Source: Anaerolineae bacterium (GTDB lineage Bacteria > Chloroflexota > Anaerolineae > Aggregatilineales > J027). From it: DNA of 64,000 nt. The stretch covers positions 1 through 64,000 of the forward strand of contig WBUL01000007.1 in assembly GCA_008933735.1 (NCBI GenBank), given 5' to 3'. Below, in pieces: positions 34,868-43,428 of this stretch (its first letter is position 1; every line of letters starts with the position of its first letter). A program made the position numbers and the translations under genes. The notes under the pieces are model-generated. The model saw only the letters and a list, made by a program, of their open reading frames with translations, ran no database searches and had not been told where the DNA came from.

Positions 34868-35719
34868 TCAGCGAGGAGTGAGGAAGGTGAATAGAGTGAT
34901 TTCAGGGCGGCAGTTGAATCGCACCGTTGGGAAGGCCATTCCCAGCCCGCGATTGGTATATTGAATCATGCTGCCAACCTGATACTGGCCGGACGGGTAT
35001 TTCTGTCCCAGCCAGGGAAGCACAGGCGCTCCAAATAACGGCAGACGGATCTGCCCCCCATGGGAATGACCGGAAATTTGCAGATCAAAGCGACCTGTTG
35101 CGGCACTCTCGTCGGCAAAATCGGGTTCATGAGCCAGTAAGATCGCCGCCCCGTCGTCCGGAAGTTTTTCCAGTACCCGGTCAAGACGATGTTTCTTCTC
35201 CCAGATGTCATCCACCCCGGCTAAGTGGAGCGCTGCCCCCGCTTTTTCCAGGGTAACCACGTCGTTGTCGAGTTCAACAATACCCGACTTATGCAGCACC
35301 TGACGAATCGACGCCGCATTGGTCCAGTAATCATGATTGCCCAGCACCGCCACCGAGAAAGGTTTAAGGCGGCTTAGTTCCTGTACCAGCGGATCCGTTA
35401 CCACCGGATCCGTTGTTGCGGTAACAAAATCCCCCGTGATGGCAACAGCATCCAGCTTTTCCTGATTGAGAAAATCAACCGCCTCTTTCAGCCGCTGATG
35501 ACTTTCGCCCGTCCAGGTATCCAGATGAATATCGCTGATTTGCGCCAGTCGAAACCCCTGAAAAGCTGGATGGAGACGCGGCAGGCGCAGGGAGACGCGG
35601 GATATATCGACCCAGTGAGGTTCAATATAATGAGCATAACTTATCCCGACGCCAGGGACACCTACCATCCCTGCCAGTCCAGCGGCGGTCAATTTTAAAA
35701 ACTTTCGACGCGACATCAT
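34868..35719 (-). CDS. Tat-type metallophosphoesterase (YkuE-like), copy 1
   Basis: A 283-residue exported or membrane-attached phosphoesterase. The N-terminus MSRRKFLKLTAAGLAGMVG is Tat-like (SRRKFLK). Metal-binding motifs of the calcineurin-like fold are present in order: AQISDIHLD (about residue 60), AITGDFV, VLGNHDYW, LLAHEPDFAD and QISGHSHGGQIRLP. It is similar to YkuE-type enzymes that act on phospholipid head-group or UDP-sugar pyrophosphates; the substrate is unknown here. It is followed by the response-regulator gene. Two paralogues lie upstream, so it belongs to a tandem array of three. Confidence 0.88.
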   Translation of the reverse strand: MMSRRKFLKLTAAGLAGMVGVPGVGISYAHYIEPHWVDISRVSLRLPRLHPAFQGFRLAQISDIHLDTWTGESHQRLKEAVDFLNQEKLDAVAITGDFVTATTDPVVTDPLVQELSRLKPFSVAVLGNHDYWTNAASIRQVLHKSGIVELDNDVVTLEKAGAALHLAGVDDIWEKKHRLDRVLEKLPDDGAAILLAHEPDFADESAATGRFDLQISGHSHGGQIRLPLFGAPVLPWLGQKYPSGQYQVGSMIQYTNRGLGMAFPTVRFNCRPEITLFTFLTPR

Positions 35720-35814
35720 CCTGCCCTACCTTTCACTTGATCCATATGTATTACACTTGCAGGGCTAATTCCACTGTCCGGGTGCGGCAGTCCACGCACC
35801 TGAGTGCTTGATAA

Positions 35815-36666
35815 TTAAGAAAAAGCGGGAGAACGGAGGGTAAGAATCGTGATTTCCGGGCGGCAGTTAAAACGAAACAGCGGCGGCACCATCCCTACGC
35901 CGCGTGTTGTGTACACCAGCATCTCTTTGACCTGATACTTTCCGGCAGCGTATTTTTTCCCAAGATGCGGCAGATAAAGCGCCCCACCGCCTGGGATCCG
36001 TACCTGTCCCCCATGCGAATGGCCGGAAATTTGCAGGTCAAAACGGCCAAACCGGGCACTTTCATCGGCATAATCAGGTTCGTGGGCAAGGAGAATGGCG
36101 GCAAAGTCATCCCGGCGAAGCTGGCGTAAACTGCGCCCCGGATGATGTTTGTTTTCCCACACATCATCCACACCCGCGAGATGCAGTCTGGCCTGACCAC
36201 GCTGCACACTGATCATTTTGTTACAGATGTTTTCGAGGCCGCTCCGGGTAATAATCTGGCGCACGGCACGGGCATTAATCCAATGGTCATGGTTACCGAG
36301 AACAGCCACTGTGACATCTCTTGGTTTCAGACGGCTGAGATGGGTCACCAACTGCTGATCAATCGGGGAGGCGACGGAATCAGAGGCAAAATCACCTGTG
36401 ATCGCAATGGCATCTGGTTTTTCGGCGTTTACCCGGTCGATTACGTCGGCCAGACGATCCTCTCCCAGCCACGAATCGATATGCAGATCACTGAACAGCG
36501 CCAGCCGGTATCCCTCGAATTCACGGCTGAGTCGCGGCAGAGTCAGTTCAACCTGTTCTACCTCAATCCAATCAGGCTCGATATAGTGGGCATAGGGTAC
36601 CCCCATCACAGGCACAGCAGCCGACACCACCGCTGTTTTCAGAAAAGTTCGCCGTGAAATCCTCAT
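35815..36666 (-). CDS. Tat-type metallophosphoesterase (YkuE-like), copy 2
   Basis: A 283-residue paralogue with the Tat-like start MRISRRTFLKTAVVSAAV. The ATG at 36666 overlaps the upstream copy's stop (ATGA), which settles the start over an in-frame GTG seven codons earlier. All calcineurin-type motifs are present: ALFSDLHIDSW, AITGDFASDS, VLGNHDHW, LLAHEPDYAD and QISGHSHGGQVRIP. The GVGMVPPLFRFNCRPEITI end is shared by all three copies. Translationally coupled to copy 3, and 95 bp before copy 1. Confidence 0.88.
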   Translation of the reverse strand: MRISRRTFLKTAVVSAAVPVMGVPYAHYIEPDWIEVEQVELTLPRLSREFEGYRLALFSDLHIDSWLGEDRLADVIDRVNAEKPDAIAITGDFASDSVASPIDQQLVTHLSRLKPRDVTVAVLGNHDHWINARAVRQIITRSGLENICNKMISVQRGQARLHLAGVDDVWENKHHPGRSLRQLRRDDFAAILLAHEPDYADESARFGRFDLQISGHSHGGQVRIPGGGALYLPHLGKKYAAGKYQVKEMLVYTTRGVGMVPPLFRFNCRPEITILTLRSPAFS

Positions 36667-37490
36667 GGGCGCTTCTGATCCGAACACAAGGTATACACTG
36701 TGATTTCCGGGCGGCAGTTGAACCGAAGCGGTGGTCTGCCCATCCCGACTCCCCGATTTGTGTACAGCAGCATGTTCCGGATGGCATATAAACCACCAGG
36801 ATACTTTCTGCCGTAACGTGGGAGCTTCGGCGCTCCTAAAAGCGGCAGACGCACCTGCCCGCCATGTGTATGGCCGGAAATTTGCAGGTCAAAACGATCT
36901 GTTGCTGCGTTTTCATCGGCGGTATCGGGTTCATGAGCCAGCAAAATTGCAGCACCCTCATCCGGTAGATTTTTCATCAGCATATCCAGCCGGTATTTTC
37001 TCCGACTTTTGCTGTCTACCCCGGCAAAATGCAGCACCGCGCCGCCCCGCCGCAGGGTATGAAAGTGATTGCCGATGTTAAAAATGCGGCTCTGCAAAAG
37101 AATATGATTCAGCCTGTCGATATTGACCTTGTAATCGTGGTTACCGAATACTGCCAGCGTCGCGTCTTTCGGTTGTAACTGACTTAACGCATCCAGAAGA
37201 TGGTCAGCGTGCTGCGGCATCATCCGGCGAGTGACAAAATCGCCTGTAATTACAATGGCATCGGGTTGTTCCGCGTTGACTCGCGCTACAATTTTCCCCA
37301 ATCGCTCACCACCCAGCCATGAATCAATATGCAGATCGCTCAATTGTACCAGCCGATACCCGTCAAATTCCGGGGCAAGGCGCGGCAGGGTCAGGGTCAG
37401 GCGGGTGGTTTGCACCCATTCGGGTTCGATGTAGCGAGCGTAACCCCAAGCCAGCGGCAGAGACAACACCCCCAGCAGCAAAATTTCCAA
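36663..37490 (-). CDS. Metallophosphoesterase (YkuE-like), copy 3 with plain membrane anchor
   Basis: A 275-residue paralogue whose N-terminus (MEILLLGVLSLPLAWGYARY) is a signal anchor and lacks the twin-arginine motif seen in the other two. Motifs: VQLSDLHIDSW, VITGDFVTRR, VFGNHDYK, LLAHEPDTAD and QISGHTHGGQVRLP. Start is TTG at 37490 with AAAGGGG directly upstream; a second TTG three codons in has better spacing and may be the real start. It is the first gene in the direction of transcription. The lost Tat motif could mean a different export route or a trimmed N-terminus. Confidence 0.85.
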   Translation of the reverse strand: MEILLLGVLSLPLAWGYARYIEPEWVQTTRLTLTLPRLAPEFDGYRLVQLSDLHIDSWLGGERLGKIVARVNAEQPDAIVITGDFVTRRMMPQHADHLLDALSQLQPKDATLAVFGNHDYKVNIDRLNHILLQSRIFNIGNHFHTLRRGGAVLHFAGVDSKSRRKYRLDMLMKNLPDEGAAILLAHEPDTADENAATDRFDLQISGHTHGGQVRLPLLGAPKLPRYGRKYPGGLYAIRNMLLYTNRGVGMGRPPLRFNCRPEITVYTLCSDQKRP

Positions 37491-37579
37491 CCCCTTCTTT
37501 CCTGTTATCTTGAATTATCCATTTGGATTTTATCATCAGCCTGACTAAAATTGCACCTGAAAACCAGGAGACACTGACA

Positions 37580-38134
37580 ATGACAAGATTAGGTTGTTTA
37601 GCGCCCCTTTTGATGGCAATCTTGGCCCCTTTTTTGCTGCTGTTCGGGATTAGTGAGCAGGAGGAATTTGTCATCCCACCCACCGTAGAAATTGAACCGG
37701 CCTGGGTCAACTTCGGTGCCAATGCCAACAGCGCCCTGACGGTGAACGTGCCTGAAGTCATGTTGAGAGTATGCAGCAGCAGTCTGGCAGATCATACGCT
37801 CTACGTCCGCATGTGGCGGGATTCATTCGGCGACACCTACCCGGCACGCACCTGGCAGTTTATCGTTGACCCTGATGGCAGCCTTCAGGAAGCCAGTTAT
37901 CAGGATGCAGACAGCACCTTATGGACAAGCATCAACAATATAGAGGATGGCGCGTGGGTCGCATCGGAAGCAGGCTGTGTAACCCTGCGGAACATGGAAG
38001 GCCCCGGTGATACGCTGGAAGGTGTGGTCTATAATACCGCCGCCTCGCTGGGAACCTGGCCTTCAGAAGACTGGTCGATCCCATGTTACTCTGCGACAGA
38101 TGGCCTGGGACTATGTGATTCGGGCAGCCGTTAA
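37580..38134 (+). CDS. Exported protein of unknown function
   Basis: A 184-residue protein beginning MTRLGCLAPLLMAILAP, with a signal or single membrane segment to about residue 24 (Cys6 could be a lipid site but the lipobox is poor). The mature part has paired cysteines (LRVCSSSLAD, EAGCVTLR, SIPCYSATDGLGLC) and many aromatic residues, typical of a small extracellular beta-rich domain. AGGAG is eight bases upstream of the ATG at 37580; earlier codons are unlikely. Divergent from the metallophosphoesterase array. No family recognised. Confidence 0.65.
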   Translation: MTRLGCLAPLLMAILAPFLLLFGISEQEEFVIPPTVEIEPAWVNFGANANSALTVNVPEVMLRVCSSSLADHTLYVRMWRDSFGDTYPARTWQFIVDPDGSLQEASYQDADSTLWTSINNIEDGAWVASEAGCVTLRNMEGPGDTLEGVVYNTAASLGTWPSEDWSIPCYSATDGLGLCDSGSR

Positions 38135-38143
38135 GGTTGTAAT

Positions 38144-39127
38144 CTAAAACAGACGGTGGGTCAGGCGGGTCAGTTCATCCGCATGATAGACGCTTTTCAT
38201 CGTGTCTACCAGCAGATAACACCCTTCTTTACGGGGAGTCGCATGAGCAGCCGTTGCCAGCCGGAAGTGGCGGTCATTCACCACCTGATAGCCGCCTTCC
38301 GGCACCTGGATGTGCCCACTCGCAACAACGCGCTGCAATTGTGGCGCTCCTGTTCCGAATGCATCCAGATAGCGCTGGCAGATCTGCTCATAAATGGTCG
38401 GCACGTATCCCCGGTCATTTTGTGTAAATAAGAAATCCCACAGCACCCCGAAGCGATGGTCACGTTCAGAGATATACAACGCACGCATCAGATGAGGGTA
38501 ACGGGGATCGTCGGGGCCAGTCACCGCAAGGTATTTTTTCGCCAGTGCTTCATAGGACTGCCCGGAAATTCGAGCGTAGGCCTCGTAAACTTTACTTAAA
38601 TCTCCCTGCTGGGTAAGACTCTGGTCAGCATCCTTGAGCAGTGCCTCGTGATCAAAATCACGCAGCCGTTCCACGCGATTGATGCTGCTTTCGTCCGGTC
38701 CCGCATGGCAGAACAGGATGCCAGCACTTGTCCGCACAATGAACGGCAGGGTCATCAGAAACTTATTGATTTTTTCGCGGTGCTCGCCCATGACCCATTC
38801 AAAACGGGGCGTGAATTCCAGGTCACCTTTCGCCAGCGATACGCCGTAAATGTGCGGCATTTCATGGTTGCCCAGCAGCATGATCACATGATCTGAGCCA
38901 AGCCGTTCCTGCAAGTCAATGATCCGCAGCAGCATTCGCAGGCTGTGATCTTCCTCTGGCGTACCGTATCCGTGAATAACATCACCCAGAAACAACAGCC
39001 GATCCGCCTCACCGTCCTCACGCAGCGCCATAAATGTTCCGATGCAGCGATCAAAGGCTTCGCCATCCCCATGCAAATCACTGACCACCATCATTTTGCC
39101 TGTACGAACAGCAAGGTAACGCTGCAT
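38144..39127 (-). CDS. PPP-family serine/threonine protein phosphatase-like
   Basis: A 327-residue cytoplasmic protein with the PPP signature set: MVVSDLHGDGEAF (GDxHG equivalent, about residue 15), LLFLGDVIHGYG (GDxVDRG equivalent, with IHG), and VIMLLGNHEMPH (GNHE, about 87), followed by LPFIVRTSAGILFCHAGPD. These residues bind two metals in serine/threonine or bis-nucleotidyl phosphatases. The Ile-His replacement in the second motif is unusual, so the exact substrate is open. The stop is 9 bp from the end of the convergent exported-protein gene. ATG preceded by a weak ribosome site. Confidence 0.8.
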   Translation of the reverse strand: MQRYLAVRTGKMMVVSDLHGDGEAFDRCIGTFMALREDGEADRLLFLGDVIHGYGTPEEDHSLRMLLRIIDLQERLGSDHVIMLLGNHEMPHIYGVSLAKGDLEFTPRFEWVMGEHREKINKFLMTLPFIVRTSAGILFCHAGPDESSINRVERLRDFDHEALLKDADQSLTQQGDLSKVYEAYARISGQSYEALAKKYLAVTGPDDPRYPHLMRALYISERDHRFGVLWDFLFTQNDRGYVPTIYEQICQRYLDAFGTGAPQLQRVVASGHIQVPEGGYQVVNDRHFRLATAAHATPRKEGCYLLVDTMKSVYHADELTRLTHRLF

Positions 39128-39247
39128 GAAATGCTGCTCCTGAGGTTTGAGATTCGTTTGGGTAGTTTACCACAGTTCAGAAAGAATTAAATTGATTTTG
39201 GAGCCTAAATTGATACACTGTCCCCACACAATTTAGGGACAGCAGAT

Positions 39248-40081
39248 TTGCTTACACTCCTGTTTTTCTGGGATTACGATACGCAGTGGGGCGCAGACCG
39301 TTCACGGCTGGGCGGGGCAAAAAACTGGGGACATCTTGAATTTCCCAACACAGACCGTCTGATTGACATTCACGCCGAATATGACCTGCCCGCGTGTTTT
39401 GCGGTGGTCGGCGCCGCCGCGTTCCCTGGCGAACGTCCCTATCATGACCCTGACCAGATTCGCCGCCTGCACGCCGCAGGGCACGAAATCGCCAGCCATA
39501 GTTTTAAACATGAATGGCTGCCAGCGCTCAACGCGAAGGCCCTGCGCGAAACCCTGCGCCAGAGCAAAGACGCGCTGGAACAGTGCATCGGAGCAGAGGT
39601 GAGGTCATTTGTGCCACCGTTTGATATGCCGATGGATTACCCGGCGAAGCTGGCCCTGAACCTGACCGAGCGACGGGAAGTCAAAACCGAGCGCACTGAT
39701 TTACCCCATCTATGTGAGGCCCTCGCAGAAACCGGATACCAGTTCTGCCGGGTGAGCTACCGGCCATTTTACATTCGCGGGTTGGAAAAACTGCTTGCGC
39801 GGCGGCTATTTGACCGACCTTCCGCGCTGGAGAAAATCGCGGGGTTAACCTGCCTCCGTACCAACATGCCGCCCGGTTTTGCCTCCCTGGATATTCTACA
39901 CCGCCTTGCTGGACAAAGCGGATATATCATCGTTTATGGGCATCCGCATCATCTATCCACTGACAAGGTGGAGGGCGAGAAATATTTGATCCCGATGCTA
40001 AAGCGGATACGCCAACTGCGCGATGAAGGCAAATTACAGGTTGCTTTGCCACATCAACTGCTAAAGATTTCACGTCATTAA
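39248..40081 (+). CDS. Polysaccharide deacetylase (NodB-like)
   Basis: A 277-residue cytoplasmic or surface NodB-type enzyme. Motif 1 is WDYDTQWGAD (the two Asp), motif 2 HEIASHSFKHEW (metal His), then VRSFVPPFDMPM and YIIVYGHPHHLS (catalytic His region). It probably removes acetyl groups from N-acetylated polysaccharide. Start TTG 39248, AGGGA eight bases upstream; the ORF begins exactly with the conserved first strand. It lies in a sugar-active cluster with two glycosyltransferases, suggesting surface-glycan or exopolysaccharide modification. Confidence 0.85.
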   Translation: MLTLLFFWDYDTQWGADRSRLGGAKNWGHLEFPNTDRLIDIHAEYDLPACFAVVGAAAFPGERPYHDPDQIRRLHAAGHEIASHSFKHEWLPALNAKALRETLRQSKDALEQCIGAEVRSFVPPFDMPMDYPAKLALNLTERREVKTERTDLPHLCEALAETGYQFCRVSYRPFYIRGLEKLLARRLFDRPSALEKIAGLTCLRTNMPPGFASLDILHRLAGQSGYIIVYGHPHHLSTDKVEGEKYLIPMLKRIRQLRDEGKLQVALPHQLLKISRH

Positions 40082-40089
40082 GAGCGAGG

Positions 40090-41142
40090 TTACCCCTTTT
40101 CCACCAATGCCACAATCCTGTCCATGAGGTGATCCAGGCTGTGGGCGGCAGCAGTGCGTGTTCGCAAATCGCTGCCAATCCGGATAAAATCTTCACGTGG
40201 CAGGGTGAGCAAATGGGATAACCTCGCCGCAAGATCAGCGGGATCATCCGGCTTAACACGCAGCAGTTTCTGATGATCGCCCAGCAGGTCGTCAAATGCC
40301 GGATTACTGGTTACGAGGGGTTTAGCCACCAGCATCCCTTCCAGTGCGGCTTTATCGAATGATCCCATCGGTGTTAGATTCGTGATGAAGCTGGCACGGC
40401 GATACCAATTCACCAATGATTCTCCCTCCAGATTTCCCAGAAATACAAACTGATTTTCGACCAGACCAAGCTCATCCCGGCGGCGCAGCAGTCCAGCATA
40501 GTAGGCATCATCTCCTGGCGCGGCAGTCTGCCCCGCAACAGCGAATTTCACGGCCTTATCTTTAAGCAGAGATGCAGCTTCGAGCAAAACTTCATGTTTT
40601 TTGATGGGGGACAGCCGCCCAACAGCCAGCACAAGCGGCGGGTCATCCACTGGGATATCGGGATTCGGGGAAAAGCGAGTTGTATTCAGCCCATGTCCCA
40701 GCGCGTGCACTTTGGGGCTTGGAATCGGGAAGTTGGCGGGGGTCGCAGTCACAATCCAGCGGGCTGAGGCCAGGGCGGCGCGAATTTCTAAGCTCGGCTT
40801 GGGGTGAATAAACCACAGCATTTGCGACTTACGGTAGAGCATCGCCAGCGGCGCCGCCAGCCAGGTATAACGCGGAGTCATATGGCTGAAAATCACATCC
40901 ACCTGACCAATCACTCGCCCTACGCCCCGGTAAAATTCGACGAGCTCGCGCAGACGGGAATACCCTTTTTCCTTGCCCATACTCATCACGGTCACATTAG
41001 AGGGTAAATTGGCCTGTCCCTGCTCCAGCGCCAGCACAATCACATGATCGACCCTTGCCGCCAGCGCCCGCACCCAATCCACAATAAACCCACGCAGCCA
41101 GTGCGACTCATCCAACTGCTGCACAATCATCAAAACTCGCAT
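40090..41142 (-). CDS. GT4-family glycosyltransferase
   Basis: A 350-residue cytoplasmic GT-B enzyme. The N-terminal Rossmann half carries HVIVLALEQGQANLPSNVTVM and ADVIFSHMTPRY-type segments; the C-terminal half shows PLVLAVGRLSPIKKHEVLLEAASLL (about 190) and the E-x7-E catalytic/binding motif in GSFDKAALEGMLVAKPLVTSN (about 280). Such enzymes transfer a sugar from a nucleotide donor onto lipid-linked or surface glycan. Convergent with the deacetylase (8-bp gap). The acceptor is unknown. Confidence 0.88.
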   Translation of the reverse strand: MRVLMIVQQLDESHWLRGFIVDWVRALAARVDHVIVLALEQGQANLPSNVTVMSMGKEKGYSRLRELVEFYRGVGRVIGQVDVIFSHMTPRYTWLAAPLAMLYRKSQMLWFIHPKPSLEIRAALASARWIVTATPANFPIPSPKVHALGHGLNTTRFSPNPDIPVDDPPLVLAVGRLSPIKKHEVLLEAASLLKDKAVKFAVAGQTAAPGDDAYYAGLLRRRDELGLVENQFVFLGNLEGESLVNWYRRASFITNLTPMGSFDKAALEGMLVAKPLVTSNPAFDDLLGDHQKLLRVKPDDPADLAARLSHLLTLPREDFIRIGSDLRTRTAAAHSLDHLMDRIVALVEKG

Positions 41143-41234
41143 CTGTTATTCCCCCAATTCCAGGCATTGTAGCAGGCGGTTTAATCTTGGCAAATTCCGG
41201 TTCGGCGCGTATATTTCGTCACCGAGGAGTTGAT

Positions 41235-41909
41235 ATGTCCGATATTGACATGGTGGAAATGCGTAAAATTTTTGTTTCCGGCAAAACCCAGTGGCGAGCA
41301 TATATGAATTTACACTCCGCGCACATTTGCCTCACTCCCCCTGTTTTAGATATTGGCTCTGGCCGCTACGGAACGGCCAGTTATCAGCGTTATATTCCAG
41401 AGTATGCAAATGTCGAAGTGCGTTCCGTTGACCTTGACCCCGGACGTTTCCCATCGGTGATTGGCAACCTGACGCAGGGAATCCCCTTTCAGGATGCCTA
41501 TTTCAATACCTGTCTGGCCTACGGGGTATTTGGGTATCTGTATAATTTTGAGGATGTGCTGCGCGACATTCATCGGGTGATGAAACCGGAAGGGCAGATT
41601 CATCTGGGGCTGCCCTTTTTAGACCGAGTAGCATCTGACGGCGGTGACTGTTTACGGTATACGGCTGCCGCCATTGAGAAAATGCTGACCCATACCGGAT
41701 TTGATACGATTCAAATTACCCCCTATGGCACGGGCGCCTGCGCTGCCGCCCTTGACCAGATCGAATTTATTGTTCCCCGAATTTTACGCGGGCTGGCGGT
41801 GCGGCTGGCGGTAGCCGCAGACGGGCGGATTACCCAGCGTTCGGGCAGAAAATTCCGCAATGCCCACGATTATCCGTTGGGTTACATGGTTTCTGCCCGA
41901 AAAATGTAG
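41235..41909 (+). CDS. SAM-dependent class I methyltransferase
   Basis: A 224-residue methyltransferase. Motif I is PVLDIGSGRYGTASY (about 38), motif II SVDLDPGRFP (Asp contacting SAM), and post-I VFGYLYNFEDVLRDIHRVMKPEGQIHLGLPF. The ATG at 41235 follows GAGGAG; an upstream in-frame TTG gives a doubtful leader. It lies in the glycan cluster between two glycosyltransferases and may methylate a sugar or lipid, but the substrate is unknown. Confidence 0.85.
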   Translation: MSDIDMVEMRKIFVSGKTQWRAYMNLHSAHICLTPPVLDIGSGRYGTASYQRYIPEYANVEVRSVDLDPGRFPSVIGNLTQGIPFQDAYFNTCLAYGVFGYLYNFEDVLRDIHRVMKPEGQIHLGLPFLDRVASDGGDCLRYTAAAIEKMLTHTGFDTIQITPYGTGACAAALDQIEFIVPRILRGLAVRLAVAADGRITQRSGRKFRNAHDYPLGYMVSARKM

Positions 41910-41926
41910 CGGCTGCCCTTTCAATA

Positions 41927-43378
41927 TCATCGACTCAGTTTGCGCGTCTGGTAGTAGTTCCAATAGGCAAAAGTGCAAAATGAAAATGCATAGATCAGCA
42001 TATACGGCGCGAGGGCAGGCGCACTTTCCATCGCCAGCAGGAATCCCAGCAGAGCATAAGCGGCCAACACCAGTTCACCCACCGTCGTCCAATCCACTTT
42101 CAGCGCGTACAACCGCGAAGACCAGCTATCTTTGCGGTCTGTAATACGGAACTTGGGGGTACGTTTAAATTCGAGTTCTTTGTTGATGTTCAGCGCTTTC
42201 AACACTGCCACTGTGTTGCTTAACACAATCGCCGCGCCAGATATAAACTGCACCGGAAAATACAGCAGGTTGGTGGGGCGTTCATACAGCTCGGTTTGCC
42301 CCAGAATCAGGATAATTGGCGGGATGATGCCAAAAACGCCAATAATACGCAGATCGGGCAGTTTTTCAAACATATCCCCTGCCAGCAGAATCGGAGTCAG
42401 GATAAACAGGAGAAAAATGACCGGCTGGACGGCATACTGCGAGAGATGCATCAGACCCATGAATTTTTTCCACAGTGGAAAATGGGAGCGCAGCAGCGGC
42501 ACCGCATGACGTATCAGACACTGTGTACTGCCTGTTGCCCAGCGTGCCTGCTGGATTTTCCATGCGGCGATCTGCGGTGGAAGTTCCCCCGGCACAGGAA
42601 TATCCACCAGATAAACAAACTTCCAGCCCTTCAGCAGCGCCCGATAGCTTAAATCGAGGTCTTCCGTTAGCGTAATGGCTGACCACCCACCCGCGTCGTG
42701 AATCGCCTTCACGCGCCAGATGCCGCCTGTTCCGTTCATCGACATGGGCAGATAACCCCGGCTGCGGGCCACCTGCTCGACCGCGAAATGCCCATCAATA
42801 CTGATCGCCTGCGCCCGTGTGAGCCAGTTATAATCCAGATTCAGGTGCGCCCAGCGGGTTTGAATCAGGGCGACCTCCTCACTGGTGTTAAAATGCGGCA
42901 TGGCCTTATAGAGGAAATCCTTAGTCGGCACAAAGTCCGCGTCAAAAATCGCTACGCAGTCGGTTTGTACCAGCGTAAGGCCATAAGCCAGCGCTCCTGC
43001 TTTATATCCTGCCCGATTTGGACGCCGTACCAGTTGGCAGTCCACCCCCTGCGACTGCCAGTATTCGGCACGCTGGCGGCAGAGTTCTGTCGTTTCGTCC
43101 GTCGAGTCATCCAGAATTTGCACATGAAATTTATCACGCGGGTAGTCCATTGAACACACCGCATCAATCAGCCGCACTGCGACGTACTGTTCGTTATACA
43201 GCGGAAGCTGCACCGTCACCGACAGCAGTTCATCATCGGAAACCTGCGGTGCTCTGGGTGGTCTGCCCCGTTTAAATAAGAAGATCACCAGCAGCACGCC
43301 AAAACTGCTGACGAAAAGACTCAACAGTACCGCCAGCACCACATACACACCGGCAAGCAGATCAAAAAGCATGTCCAA
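41927..43378 (-). CDS. Membrane GT2 glycosyltransferase (cellulose-synthase-like)
   Basis: A 483-residue processive-type enzyme with an N-terminal helix (about 5-32), the GT2 catalytic domain and four C-terminal helices (about 310-480). Motifs: VTVQLPLYNEQ, LDDSTDETTE (D), FDADFVPT (DxD), MNGTGGIWR, TLTEDLDLSYR (TED) and QQARWATGS (QxxRW). It resembles bacterial CslA-like or beta-mannan/glucosyl-ceramide-type synthases; product not determined. It is first of the three minus-strand genes after the BMP transporter and DUF3068 protein. Together with the deacetylase and GT4 it points to synthesis of a cell-surface polysaccharide. Confidence 0.88.
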   Translation of the reverse strand: MDMLFDLLAGVYVVLAVLLSLFVSSFGVLLVIFLFKRGRPPRAPQVSDDELLSVTVQLPLYNEQYVAVRLIDAVCSMDYPRDKFHVQILDDSTDETTELCRQRAEYWQSQGVDCQLVRRPNRAGYKAGALAYGLTLVQTDCVAIFDADFVPTKDFLYKAMPHFNTSEEVALIQTRWAHLNLDYNWLTRAQAISIDGHFAVEQVARSRGYLPMSMNGTGGIWRVKAIHDAGGWSAITLTEDLDLSYRALLKGWKFVYLVDIPVPGELPPQIAAWKIQQARWATGSTQCLIRHAVPLLRSHFPLWKKFMGLMHLSQYAVQPVIFLLFILTPILLAGDMFEKLPDLRIIGVFGIIPPIILILGQTELYERPTNLLYFPVQFISGAAIVLSNTVAVLKALNINKELEFKRTPKFRITDRKDSWSSRLYALKVDWTTVGELVLAAYALLGFLLAMESAPALAPYMLIYAFSFCTFAYWNYYQTRKLSR

Positions 43379-43428
43379 ATGTCCCTCCGAGCGAAAGCAT
43401 ACTCTTCTCAGAAGAATTTTTGTAGGGG

